A stretch of 64,000 nucleotides of DNA, taken from Saccopteryx bilineata (lineage: Eukaryota > Chordata > Mammalia > Chiroptera > Emballonuridae). Made by a program: the position numbers and the translations under genes. The stretch is from NCBI RefSeq assembly GCF_036850765.1, contig NC_089495.1, positions 65,262,410-65,326,409 on the forward strand, written 5' to 3'. The notes below the pieces were generated by a model. That model did no database searches. It was not told where the DNA came from and worked only from the letters and a program-made list of their open reading frames with translations. This document shows positions 9,413-21,829 of this stretch, piece after piece (position 1 is the first letter of the stretch; each line of letters starts with the position of its first letter).

Positions 9413-11489
9413 AGGTTTTTTGTTTTTAAAATATTTACTATTTTTCATAAAGAAGAGACTTAAGTTACTATGATTGGTCACCTTAGTGGTACCAATCAAC
9501 TAACCATGTTTTTCATTTCCAAGGACCCTATGGTCAGTTACTCACAGCCGAGGATCCGGCGGGTCAAGCCATTTTGATTACCACTCTAGCTCTTTTGCTT
9601 CATAACTGCTGCCATTTGGCATCTGCCACAATGTGATTTTATTATTTTCTCTGAAAATTGACTAAGATAGTAGAGACAAAGTTATAGTAGAAGTTTCAGA
9701 ATTAGTCTTTAAAAAGAATTTTCTTAAAAAAACAATTAGATGTTTCAAATAAAAACAAGTATGTTAGACAATAAAATCAGATCTGCTATTGGTGGAAAAA
9801 ATTAATAAAAGACTCAAGAAATGTTGAGGATTGCCTTATTCAGAGTCACCTTAATTTATGCCAATAATCCCCTTCTCCTCACTGTATTATGCTTTCCCAA
9901 CTAATCCCTTGATATTCACATAATTATTATGGTGAATCTGAAAAATCAACCTAGGTTTTAATTCAGCAATCAGAAAGAGCAGCTTCTGTGGCTGAGTTTT
10001 TGCTATGTGAACTTTATGACTAAATAAACAAAGGAAATAATAGGAGATTCCTGATTAAGAGATCATTCTTGAACTAAATATTTTAAATCCTGAGTTTGTA
10101 ATTTTCTTTCTTTAAGCTCTGGTTTGAATTATAAATCACCAGTTCTACTGTATAGGCCTCATATCCCTTCTTTCCTTTGGGGGGAAAAAAAAGGTTTATT
10201 GCAGATGCCATACAGCCTACCAAAGTGTTGTATTCATTATACTCTATTTCAGGTGACTACAGGCAATAATGTAGGTACTTAAGTGCCTAATACATCAACA
10301 TATAATAATGAGTAGATGCAGCCATTTATCAGTGTTAATAAGACTCTACTGTTTTTAAGACCACCCTGCACTGAAAAGCAATTCCAGATTTTTCTTTCTT
10401 TGAGTATCTGTTGCTTATAATATCTCTATTAAGTGGGATTCAGTACTGATTAGATAACTCACTTTAGCTAACTCTAAGGAGCAAATAATATTTATTATGT
10501 GTTGAGTATTTAATCCAATAGTAGTAGATCTGAGTGGGGGCACAGACTCTAAATTGAATATGCAGATGTTCTTCCATTGCCACATTGTAGGGTGGCGCCA
10601 TCTAAGCATCAGAGGAGTCTGCTCTGAGTTAGAAGCTATTAAATATACAAACTATTTGTTGAAATCAGAAGATTCCACTATAGGTGCTAGACCCAGAAAC
10701 ATGTCCTTGACTGGATCCACATTAGCAAAATTGATGTATTTTTCCTTCCCGTACTCCTTCCATGATCAGTTCCAAATCCACATCACAAACTAGAAACACT
10801 TCTTGAAATATGACTCATATCCAGAACCTTAGCATGCTGGGTGAGAATTTGAAGATATCTTGAGCAAACTGATATAAATGATTTGCTTCATCTAGTCACT
10901 AAAGGAAACAATAATAACAATAAAAAAAGAGTTAAAAGAAAATAGTACATTGAGTCTGATTTCCAAATGGTTAAGCCTGATTTGTCAGTACCATATCAAA
11001 GCGATCTTCACTGTTATTGTAACCCTGCTCAGCATTGGCCAATTCTCAAAGTAGAAACAGCATTTCTATGTTTTACTTATTTTTTATCCTTTCCTTAGCT
11101 TAAAATGATAATTGTCTTGAGGTCAGATTCTATACCTGTTGCTGTAATATATTTGATGATCAGGTCTGATGTCAAAAATTAGGAGAACTGGAAGTATAAG
11201 GTCTGATTGTTCAGAGTGAGGCCCATGTGTGCATATATGCATACAATCCCAGTCAATGCTTTCCAAGTGGGTGTTAGGACACTATATTAAACATGTGGTT
11301 TCATTGCTGCTATTACAATTGCCACCACATATACCTTGATATTCTCTCAAGAGTGATTAGCAGTCTCTAAATTTGAAAAATAATTTTTACAATGTTTATA
11401 CCTCTGACTAAATACCATATTCACCTTAACGTATTATTTTAGATGTCAGCATTCTGGATGAAGAAATAGTGTATGGCATTTACTAATCG
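9413..11489. other. Unassigned sequence
   Basis: No repeat or gene was recognised apart from the CpG-bearing patch at 9487-9636. On the minus strand, about 10793-10415 shows a mostly open but stop-interrupted frame (LRWRHPTMWQWKN near 10600). It does not resemble a family I know. Confidence 0.5.
9487..9636 (+). other. CpG-bearing open patch, possible exon or pseudogene fragment
   Basis: A 49-codon open frame runs from after a TAG at 9484-9486 to a TGA at 9634-9636. It encodes a polar stretch (QLLTAEDPAGQ, near residues 17-27) followed by a Leu-rich hydrophobic stretch. Several CpG dinucleotides cluster at 9548-9564, in contrast to the CpG-poor surroundings. I do not recognise the protein, and the minus strand is about as open. 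It could be a processed-pseudogene scrap, an old transposon piece or chance. Confidence 0.25.
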
Positions 11490-11610
11490 CTAACATGGTG
11501 AATATTTACTATGGGCCTGACATTGTTCTAATTGCTTCACATATTTTAACTTATAGAATTTGTACACTATTCTGTTATTATACTGTTGTGACCACTCTGG
11601 AGAACAGTAT
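11490..11610 (+). mobile_element. MIR SINE fragment
   Basis: The sequence follows the 3' portion of MIR: ATTTACTATGGGCCTGACATTG, then TTCTAATTGCTTCACATATT and TTAACTTATAG. It is a highly diverged ancient mammalian SINE remnant. Confidence 0.7.
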
Positions 11611-11979
11611 GAATTCCCCACACACCTAAAATTTAATACAGATTTGGAACTGTTGACACTACCATCATATCATGAGAGTGTGAAACTTTATTGCATATGT
11701 AATTAAAGTCTCTGGAGAGAGCAGGGCCAATCTCTCAGGCAGAACCAAAATAGATTCAGAAAGCAAGGAAAGAAGGTTGCCTTAGGGGTTTTTTAATGCT
11801 AGATGGTATGGCTGAGGGTGAGAGTTCTCCTGCATGTGCTGAGCCTTGTGTGATTTGAATCTTTCACTATTGCTAAAGGACTACCTAGGCTTTCTTAACA
11901 GCTTGTGTACCTGTAGGGCCTTAAAAAAAAAGGAGGAAGAAAAGATTGGGATCAATGAAACATTACAAAATGGTGGTAC

Positions 11980-12300
11980 AGCCTGACAGGGCGGTAGCAC
12001 AATGGATAGAGTGTCAGACTAAGACAAGGAGGACACAGGTTCAAGACCCCAAGGTTGCCAGCTTGAGTGCGGGCTCCTCTGGTTTCAGCAAAGCTGACCA
12101 GCTTGAACCCAATGTCATTGTCTTGAGCAAGGGGTCAAGCACTCTGCTATGCTCCCCCTCATCAAGACACATATGAAAAATCAGTCAATAAACAACTAAG
12201 GAGCCACAAAAAAAATTGATGCTTCTCATTTCTCTCCATTCCTGTCTGCCGCTATCTGTCCCTCTGTCTGTTTCTCTCTGTCTCTGTCACAAAATAAAAA
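11980..12300 (+). mobile_element. tRNA-derived SINE, type B
   Basis: The head starts GCCTGACAGGGCGGTAGCAC, and the CACATATGAAAAATCAGTCAA tail domain, CT-rich run and A-rich end are all present. It is bounded by AAAATGGTG at 11967-11975 and 12301-12309. The TSD match supports an intact L1-mobilised insertion. Confidence 0.92.
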
Positions 12301-12478
12301 AAAATGGTGTTAGATATTTTAATACATTTCATTTTTGCTTTGGGACTGATGACTGAATCATACCATGTTTCATTTATCAAATTGAAATATGTTTAAACTA
12401 CTCTTTCTCTGAAGCCTGTAGTTGTAGGCCATCAAGGAAGTTGAGAGTTGTGTTGAGTGCCTTATTCAAGAATTCAGA

Positions 12479-12861
12479 GGCCCTGGCCGGTTGGCTCAGT
12501 GGTAGAGCGTTGGCTTGGCGTGCGGAAGTCCCAGGTTCAATTCCCGGCCAGGGCACACAGGAGAAGTGCCTATTTGCTTCTCCACGCTCCCCCTCTCCTT
12601 CCTCTCTGTCTCTCTCTTCCCCTCCCGCAGCCGAGGCTCCATTGGAGCAAAGATGGCCCGGGCCCTGGGGATGGCTCCATGACCTCTGCCTCAGGCGCTA
12701 GAGTGGCTCTGGTCGCAATAGAGCAACGCCCCAGATGGGCAGAGAACCCCCCCTCCCTTGGTGGGCGTGCCGGGTGGATCCTGGTCGGGTGCATGCAGGA
12801 GTCTGTCTGACTGCCTCCCGGTTTCCAGCTTCAGAAAAATACAAATTAAAAAAAAAAAAAA
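12479..12861 (+). mobile_element. tRNA-derived SINE, type A (Ves/Rhin-like)
   Basis: The tRNA-like head is 12480-12555. Its acceptor arms GCCCTGG and CCAGGGC pair perfectly, with A-box (TGGCTCAGTGG) and B-box (GGTTCAATTCC) motifs of an internal Pol III promoter. The body has the CTTCTCCACGCTCCCC and CATTGGAGCAAAGATGGCCC segments, and the tail is A16. An 11-bp target duplication, AAGAATTCAGA, lies at 12468-12478 and 12862-12872. Open frames across it (for example 12457-12810) are by-products of its GC-rich body. Confidence 0.96.
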
Positions 12862-12872
12862 AAGAATTCAGA

Positions 12873-13984
12873 ATTGCATGTTCTGAAAAGTGAAAGGAAT
12901 ACCTTGGTCACTATCAATAATGTCTGGAACTTTGATGTTAGTAAGGAGTGTCTACATGAGATCTTGTATTTTGGTGTTAATATATTTGGTATATGTAAAC
13001 CATGTGTTACCTTGTTTATGTTGTGTCTGTGAAGTAGGAGATCCCCAGAGTTCTTCACCCTTAAGGATGCAATTCTTTGGCATATAGGTTGTAAAAACAT
13101 ACAGGTAAGGCTGACTGTTGTTCAGGGCATCTAGTGCTAACATAACTGCTTTAACTTGAGGAGGAAGAAAGCTTGCAAGAAGGACAGAGTCAGTCAGTTT
13201 AAAAAATAACTAATCACAGTTTTACAGTTTCCTTATTGGCTTCATTGAAAAACTTGCAACACCAGCATGAAAAACAGGTTTTGTAAATAGTTAAGACAAA
13301 TGGTCTGAAACTCCCCTCATGCCCTCTCCCCTCCCAAGACACCAGTGTTATGTATGCTTATAGACAAAAGAATCATGCACCTTGTGCATGAACACTGTTA
13401 AGGTATATAAGATGTAAAAAAAATTAACTTTGGAGAGCTCGTGATTTGATGCCTATTCAGTCATGTTTCTTCACCAGCAAACAAATTCCTTTCTTCAGCA
13501 TTATATTCCTTTCTTGAGCATCTTTTGTCCTCTGAGAGTCGCTTCCTTTGTTCCTGCAATAAACCAAAAGTTGTCATAAAATCATGATGTCACTTTGTTA
13601 ACCATGATGTTAATTAAAGTTCCTGATCTCTTGTGTACCATTTACAAATATGAAAAGTGAAAACTGATATGTTCTTGTAAGTTTTCACTGAAGTCATTTG
13701 GTAGCAAAACACTGATATGAACTAATTTATAGTATTTATCTCTCTCATTTTTAAAAGTAGCTTCAAGTTCCACTTTAAAATTATTGGTGAAATATAATAT
13801 CTTAAATACAAGAAATAAAAAAGAGGAAGAATGGGTTTGATTACAAGTCTGGCAACATAATACCTTTCTTACATCAGAAAAACTCAATTTGGGGAGTCCA
13901 AAATGTTTAACATAAGAGGGAAGGTATAGAGAAATGAGCAAAATCTAGGTGAGATAGATTTGAATGGAGCAGCCAATAATACAA
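12873..13984. other. Unassigned AT-rich sequence
   Basis: No gene or repeat was recognised. A perfect 7-bp hairpin, CATGCAC-CTT-GTGCATG, lies at 13374-13390. Confidence 0.5.
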
Positions 13985-14200
13985 ATAGTGATGATAATAA
14001 TAAACATTTATTTAATACTTAAGGTGTGCTAGCAACTCAACTTTTAGGTATTGAATCATTTCATTCTAAAAGTAGTGTAATGAGAAAAGCATCAGTTATT
14101 ATAAGTGAGGAAACTAAGGCACATAGGGAGCTGAAGTAACCGGATTACATAGAATGTATCATTGATTTGTCAAATTCAAGCATGGGAATCCCATCAACCA
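13985..14200 (+). mobile_element. MIR SINE remnant
   Basis: ATTTATTTAATACTTAAGGTGTGCTAGC is followed by the MIR 3' core GTGAGGAAACTAAGGCACAT and AGCTGAAGTAACCGG. The order and spacing match MIR. No target duplication survives. Confidence 0.8.
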
Positions 14201-14341
14201 TTAATTAGGGTCATGTAATAGTAAAATGTATCAAAAACAATTTGTAGAGTACAAAGAGGTGAGTAAAACTTTTATTTTATATATGAGTTTGAGTTGAGCC
14301 ATACAAGTAGTGGTAAAATTTCAAAAGGTCATTGGATATAT

Positions 14342-14731
14342 ATATATATATATTTGTATTTTTTCTGAAGTTGGAAACAGGGAGGCAGTTAGACAGACTC
14401 CCGCATGCACCTAACTGGGATCCACCCGGCATGTCCACCTGGGGGCGATGCTCTGCCCATCTGGGGCATTGCTCTGTTGCAACCAGAGCCATTCTAGTGC
14501 CTGAGGAGCCATCCTCAGTGCCCGGGCCATGGAGCCATCCTCAGTGCCCGGGCCAACTTTGCTCCAATGGAGTCTCGGCTACGGGAGGGGAAGAGAGAGA
14601 CAGAGAGGAAGGAGAGGGGGAGGGGTGGAGAAGCAGATGGGCGCTTCTCCTGTGTGCCCTGGCCGGGAATCGAACCTGGGATTCCTGCACACCAGGCCAA
14701 CACTCCACCACTGAGCCAACTGGTCAGGGTC
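14342..14731 (-). mobile_element. tRNA-derived SINE, type A, with internal duplication
   Basis: This is an antisense full-length copy, with head CCCTGACCAGTTGGCTCAGT on the minus strand near 14729. The target duplication GGATATAT lies at 14334-14341 and 14732-14739. The 26-bp unit starting GGAGCCATCCTCAGTGCCCG is tandemly duplicated at 14505-14530 and 14531-14555. I did not see that duplication in the other copies. Confidence 0.94.
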
Positions 14732-14739
14732 GGATATAT

Positions 14740-15033
14740 TTCTTTTTAAGTCAAGAGCAAGTAAGTGAGTGAGGAAAAAGAAAGGAAAGAGAGAGAATGA
14801 AAGAACAATTACAGAGATCAACCTAAAATTAATTAAATAAAGTGGTTACTCTATGGCATTTAGCATATGTAAAACACCTGTTAGCATATGTAAAAAACAC
14901 CTAAGAAGAATATAAAAAGTCAGAAGCTAAAGAAAAGGTTACAAGAAAAAAAAGATGGTAAAAGAAAAGTAATGAGAAAGCTAGAAAACACTAAAATGAA
15001 ATCAAAGACAAGGAAAGGAGAATCCACGAAAAA

Positions 15034-15064
<31 letters not shown>

Positions 15065-15795
15065 CAAGAAAAAAAAAAGTAAGAATTGAATAATGCAGAA
15101 ACAAAAGCAAAAACAAAATGGTGGTTTATGAAATATAACTTAGTTCAAGAAGTCCCAGGAAGATAGTGTTTAGGATTAGTAATTTATTTTTAAGAGTGGT
15201 GGATGAAGGAACAAAATTTGCTTTGAGGAACAAATAAGCAATAAGTAGTTTGATACAAAGAGAGAAAAAAATCAAATAATACTTCATAGGTCATGAGTGT
15301 AAGAGAGTTTTTGTATTTTTAATTTTCTTTCTGGTATATTTTTATATTTATGAAATTGAACAAATGATTCATGGTTATTTTGTATACTTAGAATATACAA
15401 ATTAGAAATTACTCTAAATTCCATGCTCAAGCTTAAGCACTACTAATAATTTGTGTATGTCTTTCCTGATACACATTGTTATTCATGGAATTTTATTAGA
15501 TATATTGTTAAAAAATTAGACATTTCTGATAAAGTTTCAAGCTCAGTAGCTACTGATAGCTATTATTTTAGCAGGAGTCATGTTATCTCATTGTATAGCT
15601 ATATTAACATTTATTGAATTATGTTTATGTTGTTGAATTTTTAAAACTATATTTCTGGTTTGTTTTATTTTGTTTATTGATTGTAAACATTTTTTGAAGA
15701 AGAGATTTAGCATCCATATTAGCCTATTTGCACCATTATTTCCTTACAGAAAATTAACAGAACTAAACTTTGTTAGATACTTGTATGTTAGTATA
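14740..15795. other. Unassigned A-rich sequence
   Basis: The stretch is purine-rich with a simple repeat at 15029-15080. No gene or transposable element was recognised. Confidence 0.5.
15029..15080. repeat. A14-(GA)n-A10 simple repeat
   Basis: A poly-A run is followed by (GA) about 11 times, then a second A-run. It looks like a microsatellite grown in an A-rich stretch, possibly the tail of an old retroelement, though no body is identifiable. Confidence 0.85.
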
Positions 15796-15876
15796 CAGTA
15801 GTAACCCCTCTTCCATAAGAAATATGTTCCACATCCCCAGTTGATGCCTAAAACCATGAATAAGAGGATGCTACTG
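15796..15876. mobile_element. Tigger/pogo-like MITE, 81 bp
   Basis: CAGTAGTAACCCCTCTT at the left pairs imperfectly with AAGAGGATGCTACTG at the right. Both ends are flanked by TA (15794-15795 and 15877-15878), the target duplication of Tc1/mariner/pogo elements. The interior (ATATGTTCCACATCCCCAGT, then GATGCCTAAAACCATG) resembles the terminal region of mammalian Tigger elements. It encodes no protein, and I read it as an internally deleted derivative. Confidence 0.7.
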
Positions 15877-15878
15877 TA

Positions 15879-18800
15879 TACATACAGACACACACACATA
15901 CCCACATGCACATATAACAAATATGCCTTAAAATAGAAGTTGTTTTCATTATGAAGAATTTATGAATGCTTTTAAGCTAAAAATAAAGATCCAGAATGAA
16001 AATACTCTTAGGAGAAAAAAAATAAATGTAGTTATGTTTCTGAGGGAGTAAGAAAGACTTTGATTGAGTAAAATATTAAAAAAAACTAGGCTTAAATAGA
16101 AAAGAATAAATACATATTGAGAAGTGAAGAAAAAACCAGAAATGTAAGTGGATATAGATTATATCATTTATATGCATATACTAACCTGAAAACTGTATTC
16201 TTTCTAAGTAGCTGGTATAAAACTATGACTAAGACTGAAGAGAAGTAAAGAAAGATTGGAATTTTCATGTGGATTCACAGGAAAATATGGTCAAAAGAAA
16301 CCAGAGGACTGATATTCTAAACAAAGTGTGATGAGAAGATGAACTTGAAACCTTACCAATTCATACAATGAATTGTTTCTTGTTTCTGTTTTTGTTTTTC
16401 CAAAGTGTTCTGAGAATCTAAGTTTTAAAATATTGTTACACTTTACAGGTCAATGAGGAAAATAAAGATTTTTTTAAAAATTTGGTTTATAGTCTAGAAT
16501 ATAAATGAGATGATATTGGGTCTACGTCAGTCTGAAAAGAAAGTAAAGAAAGAAGGATATTGTTAGATTAGGGGGAAAGGAAGAGAAATGTGAAGGTTTC
16601 ATCCAGAAATACAAAAAATATATATATTTATGCAGAGTTAAAAAAAAAAGTCATTGTTTTTCTTTCCAATGCTGAATCAGTTACTATTACCATGAAACTC
16701 ATAGAAAATAAAGGAAATTATCATGGGTCAAAATAAAAGGCTTAAGTGTGAAGCAACCTTTTTTGTTTCAGCAACTAAAAACAAAACAAACCAACAACAA
16801 TAACCAAAAGAAAGCTAAATGTGCAGGTTATAGATGTGAGGTGATCTGGTGGGTCCAGGTAAATAAACTGAACTTGAAAAAAAAAAAAAAACACTGTAGA
16901 GCTTTCTGCAATCATTCACAACTGTCATTTCAAAATAAAATCTGTCCAACTCAGATTTAATTTTTGTTTGCTTAAAACAAGAACTATTTAACCTCATTGT
17001 GTTACACATTTCTGGTTTATAAAATGCTACTAATAAAACTAACTTTGTAAACTTAAATAAAAATTAAATGAAAAAAATATATATATTAAAATTCTTAGCA
17101 CTGTGGCTTAAAAGCTTTAAAAATATAACATTTTTTCTCCAGGTACATATAATAGCCAGATTTTGAATTATAAAAGGAAATGAGTGTGTCTCTTTACAGA
17201 TATTTATATCTCCAGAAGCTAGGACAATTCAGTGCCTGGAAACTGATTTGTATTTTAAATTCAGTATATTTTAGTAAAATAATTGACTGTATTCTTACAA
17301 TAGTGAAGATGGTACAAATGAAAAAAAGAACAGCAGCCTTCTAATAAGTCATAGGATTTCAGCCTTTGTGCATAAAGTTATTTGGGTCTTGGTTAGTATG
17401 GTTTAGTTGAAATTCTTTATTACAAAGACATATATAACAATTGTAATTAGTGTCAATTTTTAGCGAATATATATATATACATATATATATATATGTGAAG
17501 AATAAATATTTTCCTTAACTAAGGACTCAGATGTAGCAAAATGACATTCGAGACTCACCTAAGACAAGTAGAAGGTGGTTTTCAGAGATGAGAATTGAAG
17601 AATTTATGTAATGCATTATTCACAATCATTTCAAAATAAAGATTATTTTATAAACTGTATCCCATGGAGGTATTTTTCCAATTTCTTAAATGGTAATAGG
17701 AGAACCATAAATATCTATATTTGTTTTAAATTTGTAGAAAATACATAGATTTCCATTTCATAATATGAGTGTCATTGTCTACAACAATATTTCACAAGTG
17801 TAAATAGTAAATGACATGGTTAAGGGATTTTTCACATTATTACTATCTTTCAATTGGATAAATCCTATAAGATAATTTCTGGCAAAAATATGGTTTTTAA
17901 AATGAAAAAAATCAACTAGTTCCCTCTAAAGGACTGACATTTTACAAATTACAGCTGCATTATTAGGTCATCTGTAACTTAAAAAAAAAATAGAACCAAA
18001 AGCAGATACTTTTTAAAGTTGTAAACAAGCTTTAAAAAATCTATATCACTTCCTGGCATGTTAAGCTTTTTGAGCATCATTGTGAAGTCTTCCAACAGGA
18101 GGAGGCAGTCAAATATAAAATTGATGGAGGAAAAAAATCAAAACAAGGAGATGGTTTAAGGGCATCAGAAACGGAATATCTGATCTCTAAAGTACTAGCA
18201 ACATGACTACACTGTTTCAGTAGATGCTTTGAAATTTCATGACTACATAATATCATTCTAGTAATACAGCTGCAGAAAATTATCTTCACATTTACTTTCA
18301 AATGAGCAAATCAGATTAAAAAAACACTTGCATTAATCAAGTAAAGAAATTTACAAAACATCCATGTATCTATGTATGTATTTTTGACAATATAGCTTGG
18401 TTTTTAGTTTGTTTATTAAAATGTAAATTGTACCATAACCATTTCCCTTTTGCTTTTGTATAACACAACAACCTTATGGTCAGACTTACATAAAAGTCAT
18501 TTCACATATATAATGCCTTTCAGTTAATTAGCTCTGTGAGATCAGAATCTTAGTTACAATCTTCACTTTATTTTATAATAGACTCTAACACCATAAACAT
18601 AAAATTTCTCATATATGTCTATCATACTTAAAATTGAATCTTGAATACTAGAACAGGATACATAAAGGTGTTCTGCTTAATCTAAAAATAGTTAAAATTG
18701 CTTATAATTTAAAATAAAACAATAAAAAATTAAAACAATATTTTTATTTGGACAGTTAAATTGCTTTAAAAGAATCAGAAAACTTAGGTGTAAAAATGAT

Positions 18801-19114
18801 ACTTATTTTAATGTAGCTTTATTCTTTTGACATTCGACATAAAATGAATAATCAATTATTGGTGATATTATTTCTAGTTAATATAATGAGATCATCATTT
18901 TCCACTCTATAATCTTATAATGCTATGAGAATGTGGGAGTTCAAAGAGTATCAAGGACTTGTAACAGTGATCTAGTAATGACCTAGAGTGGAACAGGTTG
19001 AAAAAAAGTTCTTTGGAGTTAGAAGACATGGACTGAAGCCTGTGGAATGAAGTATTGGAAATTGACTTGCTTGGCTCTGGGACATTGAGATTAATTATTT
19101 TGATTTAAAATATT
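15879..19114. other. Unassigned AT-rich sequence
   Basis: No gene was recognised. (TA)n lies at about 17467-17494. A weak MIR-like stretch (TTGGAGTTAGAAGACATGGAC, then TTGGCTCTGGGACATTGAG) lies at about 19014-19093. Confidence 0.5.
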
Positions 19115-19391
19115 ATTTTTAATTGTTTTTATTAATTTTAATTTATTGTGTTAACATGGATTCAAGTGTCCCAGTCAATATAACTCCCTCACCCCACCTT
19201 CTTGTCTACCATTAACCCCTCTTTGCCCCCTTCCCAAACTCCTTCCCCCCTTTCCTTTGGGATTTGCTGTCCTGTTATCTGTATCTATGTGTTATGTATA
19301 TATATTTCACTAATCCCTTCACCTTCTCTAATCCCATCCCCTCATCCCCCTTCCCTCTGACAGCTGTCCCTCTGCTCCCTGACCCTGCTTC
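19115..19391 (-). mobile_element. Old L1 3' UTR fragment, antisense
   Basis: TTAACATGGATTCAAGTGTCC followed by a C/T-rich 3' UTR is the reverse complement of the L1 tail seen in sense at 48640-48760 (GGACACTTGAATCCATGTTAA). It is 5'-truncated to the 3' UTR only. Confidence 0.82.
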
Positions 19392-19422
19392 AAAAATATT
19401 ATTTTAAAATATAAGATATTTT

Positions 19423-19818
19423 GCCCTGGCCGGTTGGCTCAGCGGTAGAGCGTCGGCCTAGCGTGCGGAGGACCCGGGTTCGATTCCCGGCCAGGGCACA
19501 CAGGAGAAGCGCCCATTTGCTTCTCCACCCCTCCGCCGCGCTTTCCTCTCTGTCTCTCTCTTCCCCTCCCGCAGCCAAGGCTCCATTGGAGCAAAGATAG
19601 CCCGGGCGCTGGGGATGGCTCTGTGGCCTCTGCCTCAGGCGCTAGAGTGGCTCTGGTCGCAACATGGCGACGCCCAGGATGGGCAGAGCATCGCCCCCTG
19701 GTGGGCAGAGCGTCGCCCCTGGTGGGCGTGCCGGGTGGATCCCGGTCGGGCGCATGCGGGAGTCTGTCTGACTGTCTCTCCCTGTTTCCAGCTTCAGAAA
19801 AATGGAAAAAAATATATA
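19423..19818 (+). mobile_element. tRNA-derived SINE, type A, young copy
   Basis: The copy is full length with a CpG-rich body (GCGGTAGAGCGTCGG, GCGCTGGGGATGGC) and an A-rich tail. An exact 13-bp target duplication, TATAAGATATTTT, lies at 19410-19422 and 19819-19831. The acceptor-arm pairing GCCCTGG/CCAGGGC is intact. Confidence 0.96.
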
Positions 19819-19831
19819 TATAAGATATTTT

Positions 19832-21417
19832 ATTTTATGTTTATGATTACATATTTCAAATACATAAAGAAAAATGGGAAACAATAAAACAAATATCTGC
19901 ATACTCATAATCTACATTGACAAAATCTTTATTTACAATATGTCATAATCATTTAAGATTTATTTTTTAAATAAGTAAAATTTTATAGCTATATTTGAAG
20001 TCCTTCATGTGCCTGTGCCCTTTCTGATATATTTCCCTTCTGTTTTAGAAATAACCACTGTCACTATTTCAGCTCTATCATTACAATGTATGTTCTCATA
20101 TAATTTAGTATCTGTTTCCATAATGCCTGTTTTTTAACTTTAAAGACTTTTAATATAAATATATGTCATTTTGAAGATTTTTTATTTTTCATTCAAATTT
20201 ATTCTTTGACTTGATCTTTATTAATATTAAATGTGTTCTAGATAAATCTTATATATTTTTGTTTATTATTATATTGTATAAAATTATTGCAACTTACTTA
20301 TCCATGTTCTTGCAGATTAGCTTTATGTTTTCTGTTTTTCACAGGACTATTTTCACTCACTTCTAATGTGTAAAAGCTTTTCCTGAGCATATATATTCTA
20401 GACACCTGGACTCCTAAAATTTTTACTGGTAGGTGAGTTCTTAGATCATTATAGGGTTTAATCTCCACTGTTTGCCATTCCAGTGCTTTATATTTGTACT
20501 GATACATACATATCGTTTGTTCATCTGTTCTCAGGAGCAGACTGACATGAATTCATGCACTAGTGTGCTGTGTTTCAGAATGTAGAAATAATCCAGATTT
20601 TAATCATATTATGACAGAAGGTAGATATTTAATAACACCTAGATCAAGAGTGTACTTGTAAAAGAAAACTATTCATTCTAAAAGAATGAGAAAAGTTTTT
20701 GAATTTTTTAGTAGTAAGGGCAGAAATGAATATGTTTCTAAATTAATAAACACATACAATGTACCTTAGTCCTATAGCCAAGTTACCACACTGGGCCCAG
20801 TGGCTGAAATTATATCTTACTATTTGTTTGAGCAAATGGTAGTGTTCCTCATCTGTCAGAATCATTTATGTTCTTGCAGAGTCAAGACTGTCAAATTACC
20901 TGCAGATGTTGTGGGAACCTATCACCCTTGCGTTCTTTATTATTTAAGGGAGAAGTCAATTTCTTCCATTCCTTAGGGCATGTATTGTTATTTTTATTTC
21001 ATTTCTTACCGTAAGAAGGATATCCATTTCAGAGGCTTCTACTTAACCATAATCATTATATTAACTCTTAATCTATTCAGCAAAGACCCAAACTGTAAGG
21101 TTGTGTGAATTATTTTGGTATGTTTATTCTTATATGCATTTTGGGATTGTGTTCTTTAGTCCAGTGTATTTACTGTGATCTGTCAGAGCTGGGTAATTTA
21201 TTCATTTTCTATCTGCTACTGCAATAAACTCTTTAATAATAAATCAACTTCTGAGATGAGGAATCAATATAGGAATCTGCCATGTACAAAATATATTTAA
21301 TTATACTATATACTCTGAGGCTGGATAATTAACCACAGGAACAATTTAAAGTCTCTCTAGTATCAAAACCAATCAGACTCAGGCCATTATCATCTGTCCT
21401 TCACAAATCACTTTATT
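19832..21417. other. Unassigned AT-rich sequence
   Basis: No gene, exon or repeat was confidently recognised on either strand. Confidence 0.5.
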
Positions 21418-21429
21418 AATAACCCACTG

Positions 21430-21785
21430 GCCCTGGCCGGTTGGCTCAGCGGTAGAGCGTCGGCTTGGCGTGCGGGGGACCCGGGTTCGATTCCTGGCCA
21501 GGGCACATAGGAGAAGCACCCATTTGCTTCTCCACCCCCCCTCCTTCCTCTCTGTCTCTCTCTTCCCCTCCCGCAGCCGAGGCTCCATTGGAGCAAAGAT
21601 GGCCCGGGCGCTGGGGATGGCTCCTTGGCCTCTGCCCCAGGTGCTAGAGTGGCTGTGGTTGTGGCAGAGCGACGCCCCGGAGGGGCAGAGCATTGCCCCC
21701 TGGTGGGCGTGCCGGGTGGATCCCGGTCGGGCACATGCGGGAGTCTGACTGTCTCTCCCCGTTTCCAGCTTCAGAAAAAATACAA

Positions 21786-21818
<33 letters not shown>
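21430..21818 (+). mobile_element. tRNA-derived SINE, type A, tail expanded to (AAT)n
   Basis: This is a full-length young copy. Its A-tail has become an (AAT) microsatellite (about 21786-21822). The target duplication AATAACCCACT lies at 21418-21428 and 21819-21829. Confidence 0.95.
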
Positions 21819-21824
<6 letters not shown>

Positions 21825-21829
21825 CCACT

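Noticed and set aside
10415..10793. Possible coding sequence or processed pseudogene on either strand
   Set aside because: Frames are partly open but interrupted. No domain was recognised, and there is no poly-A tail, duplication or splice evidence.
12480..12555. Possible tRNA gene
   Set aside because: The cloverleaf-like head with 7-bp acceptor pairing is the 5' part of a SINE repeated many times in the window. It is followed by the SINE body and A-tail and flanked by a target duplication.
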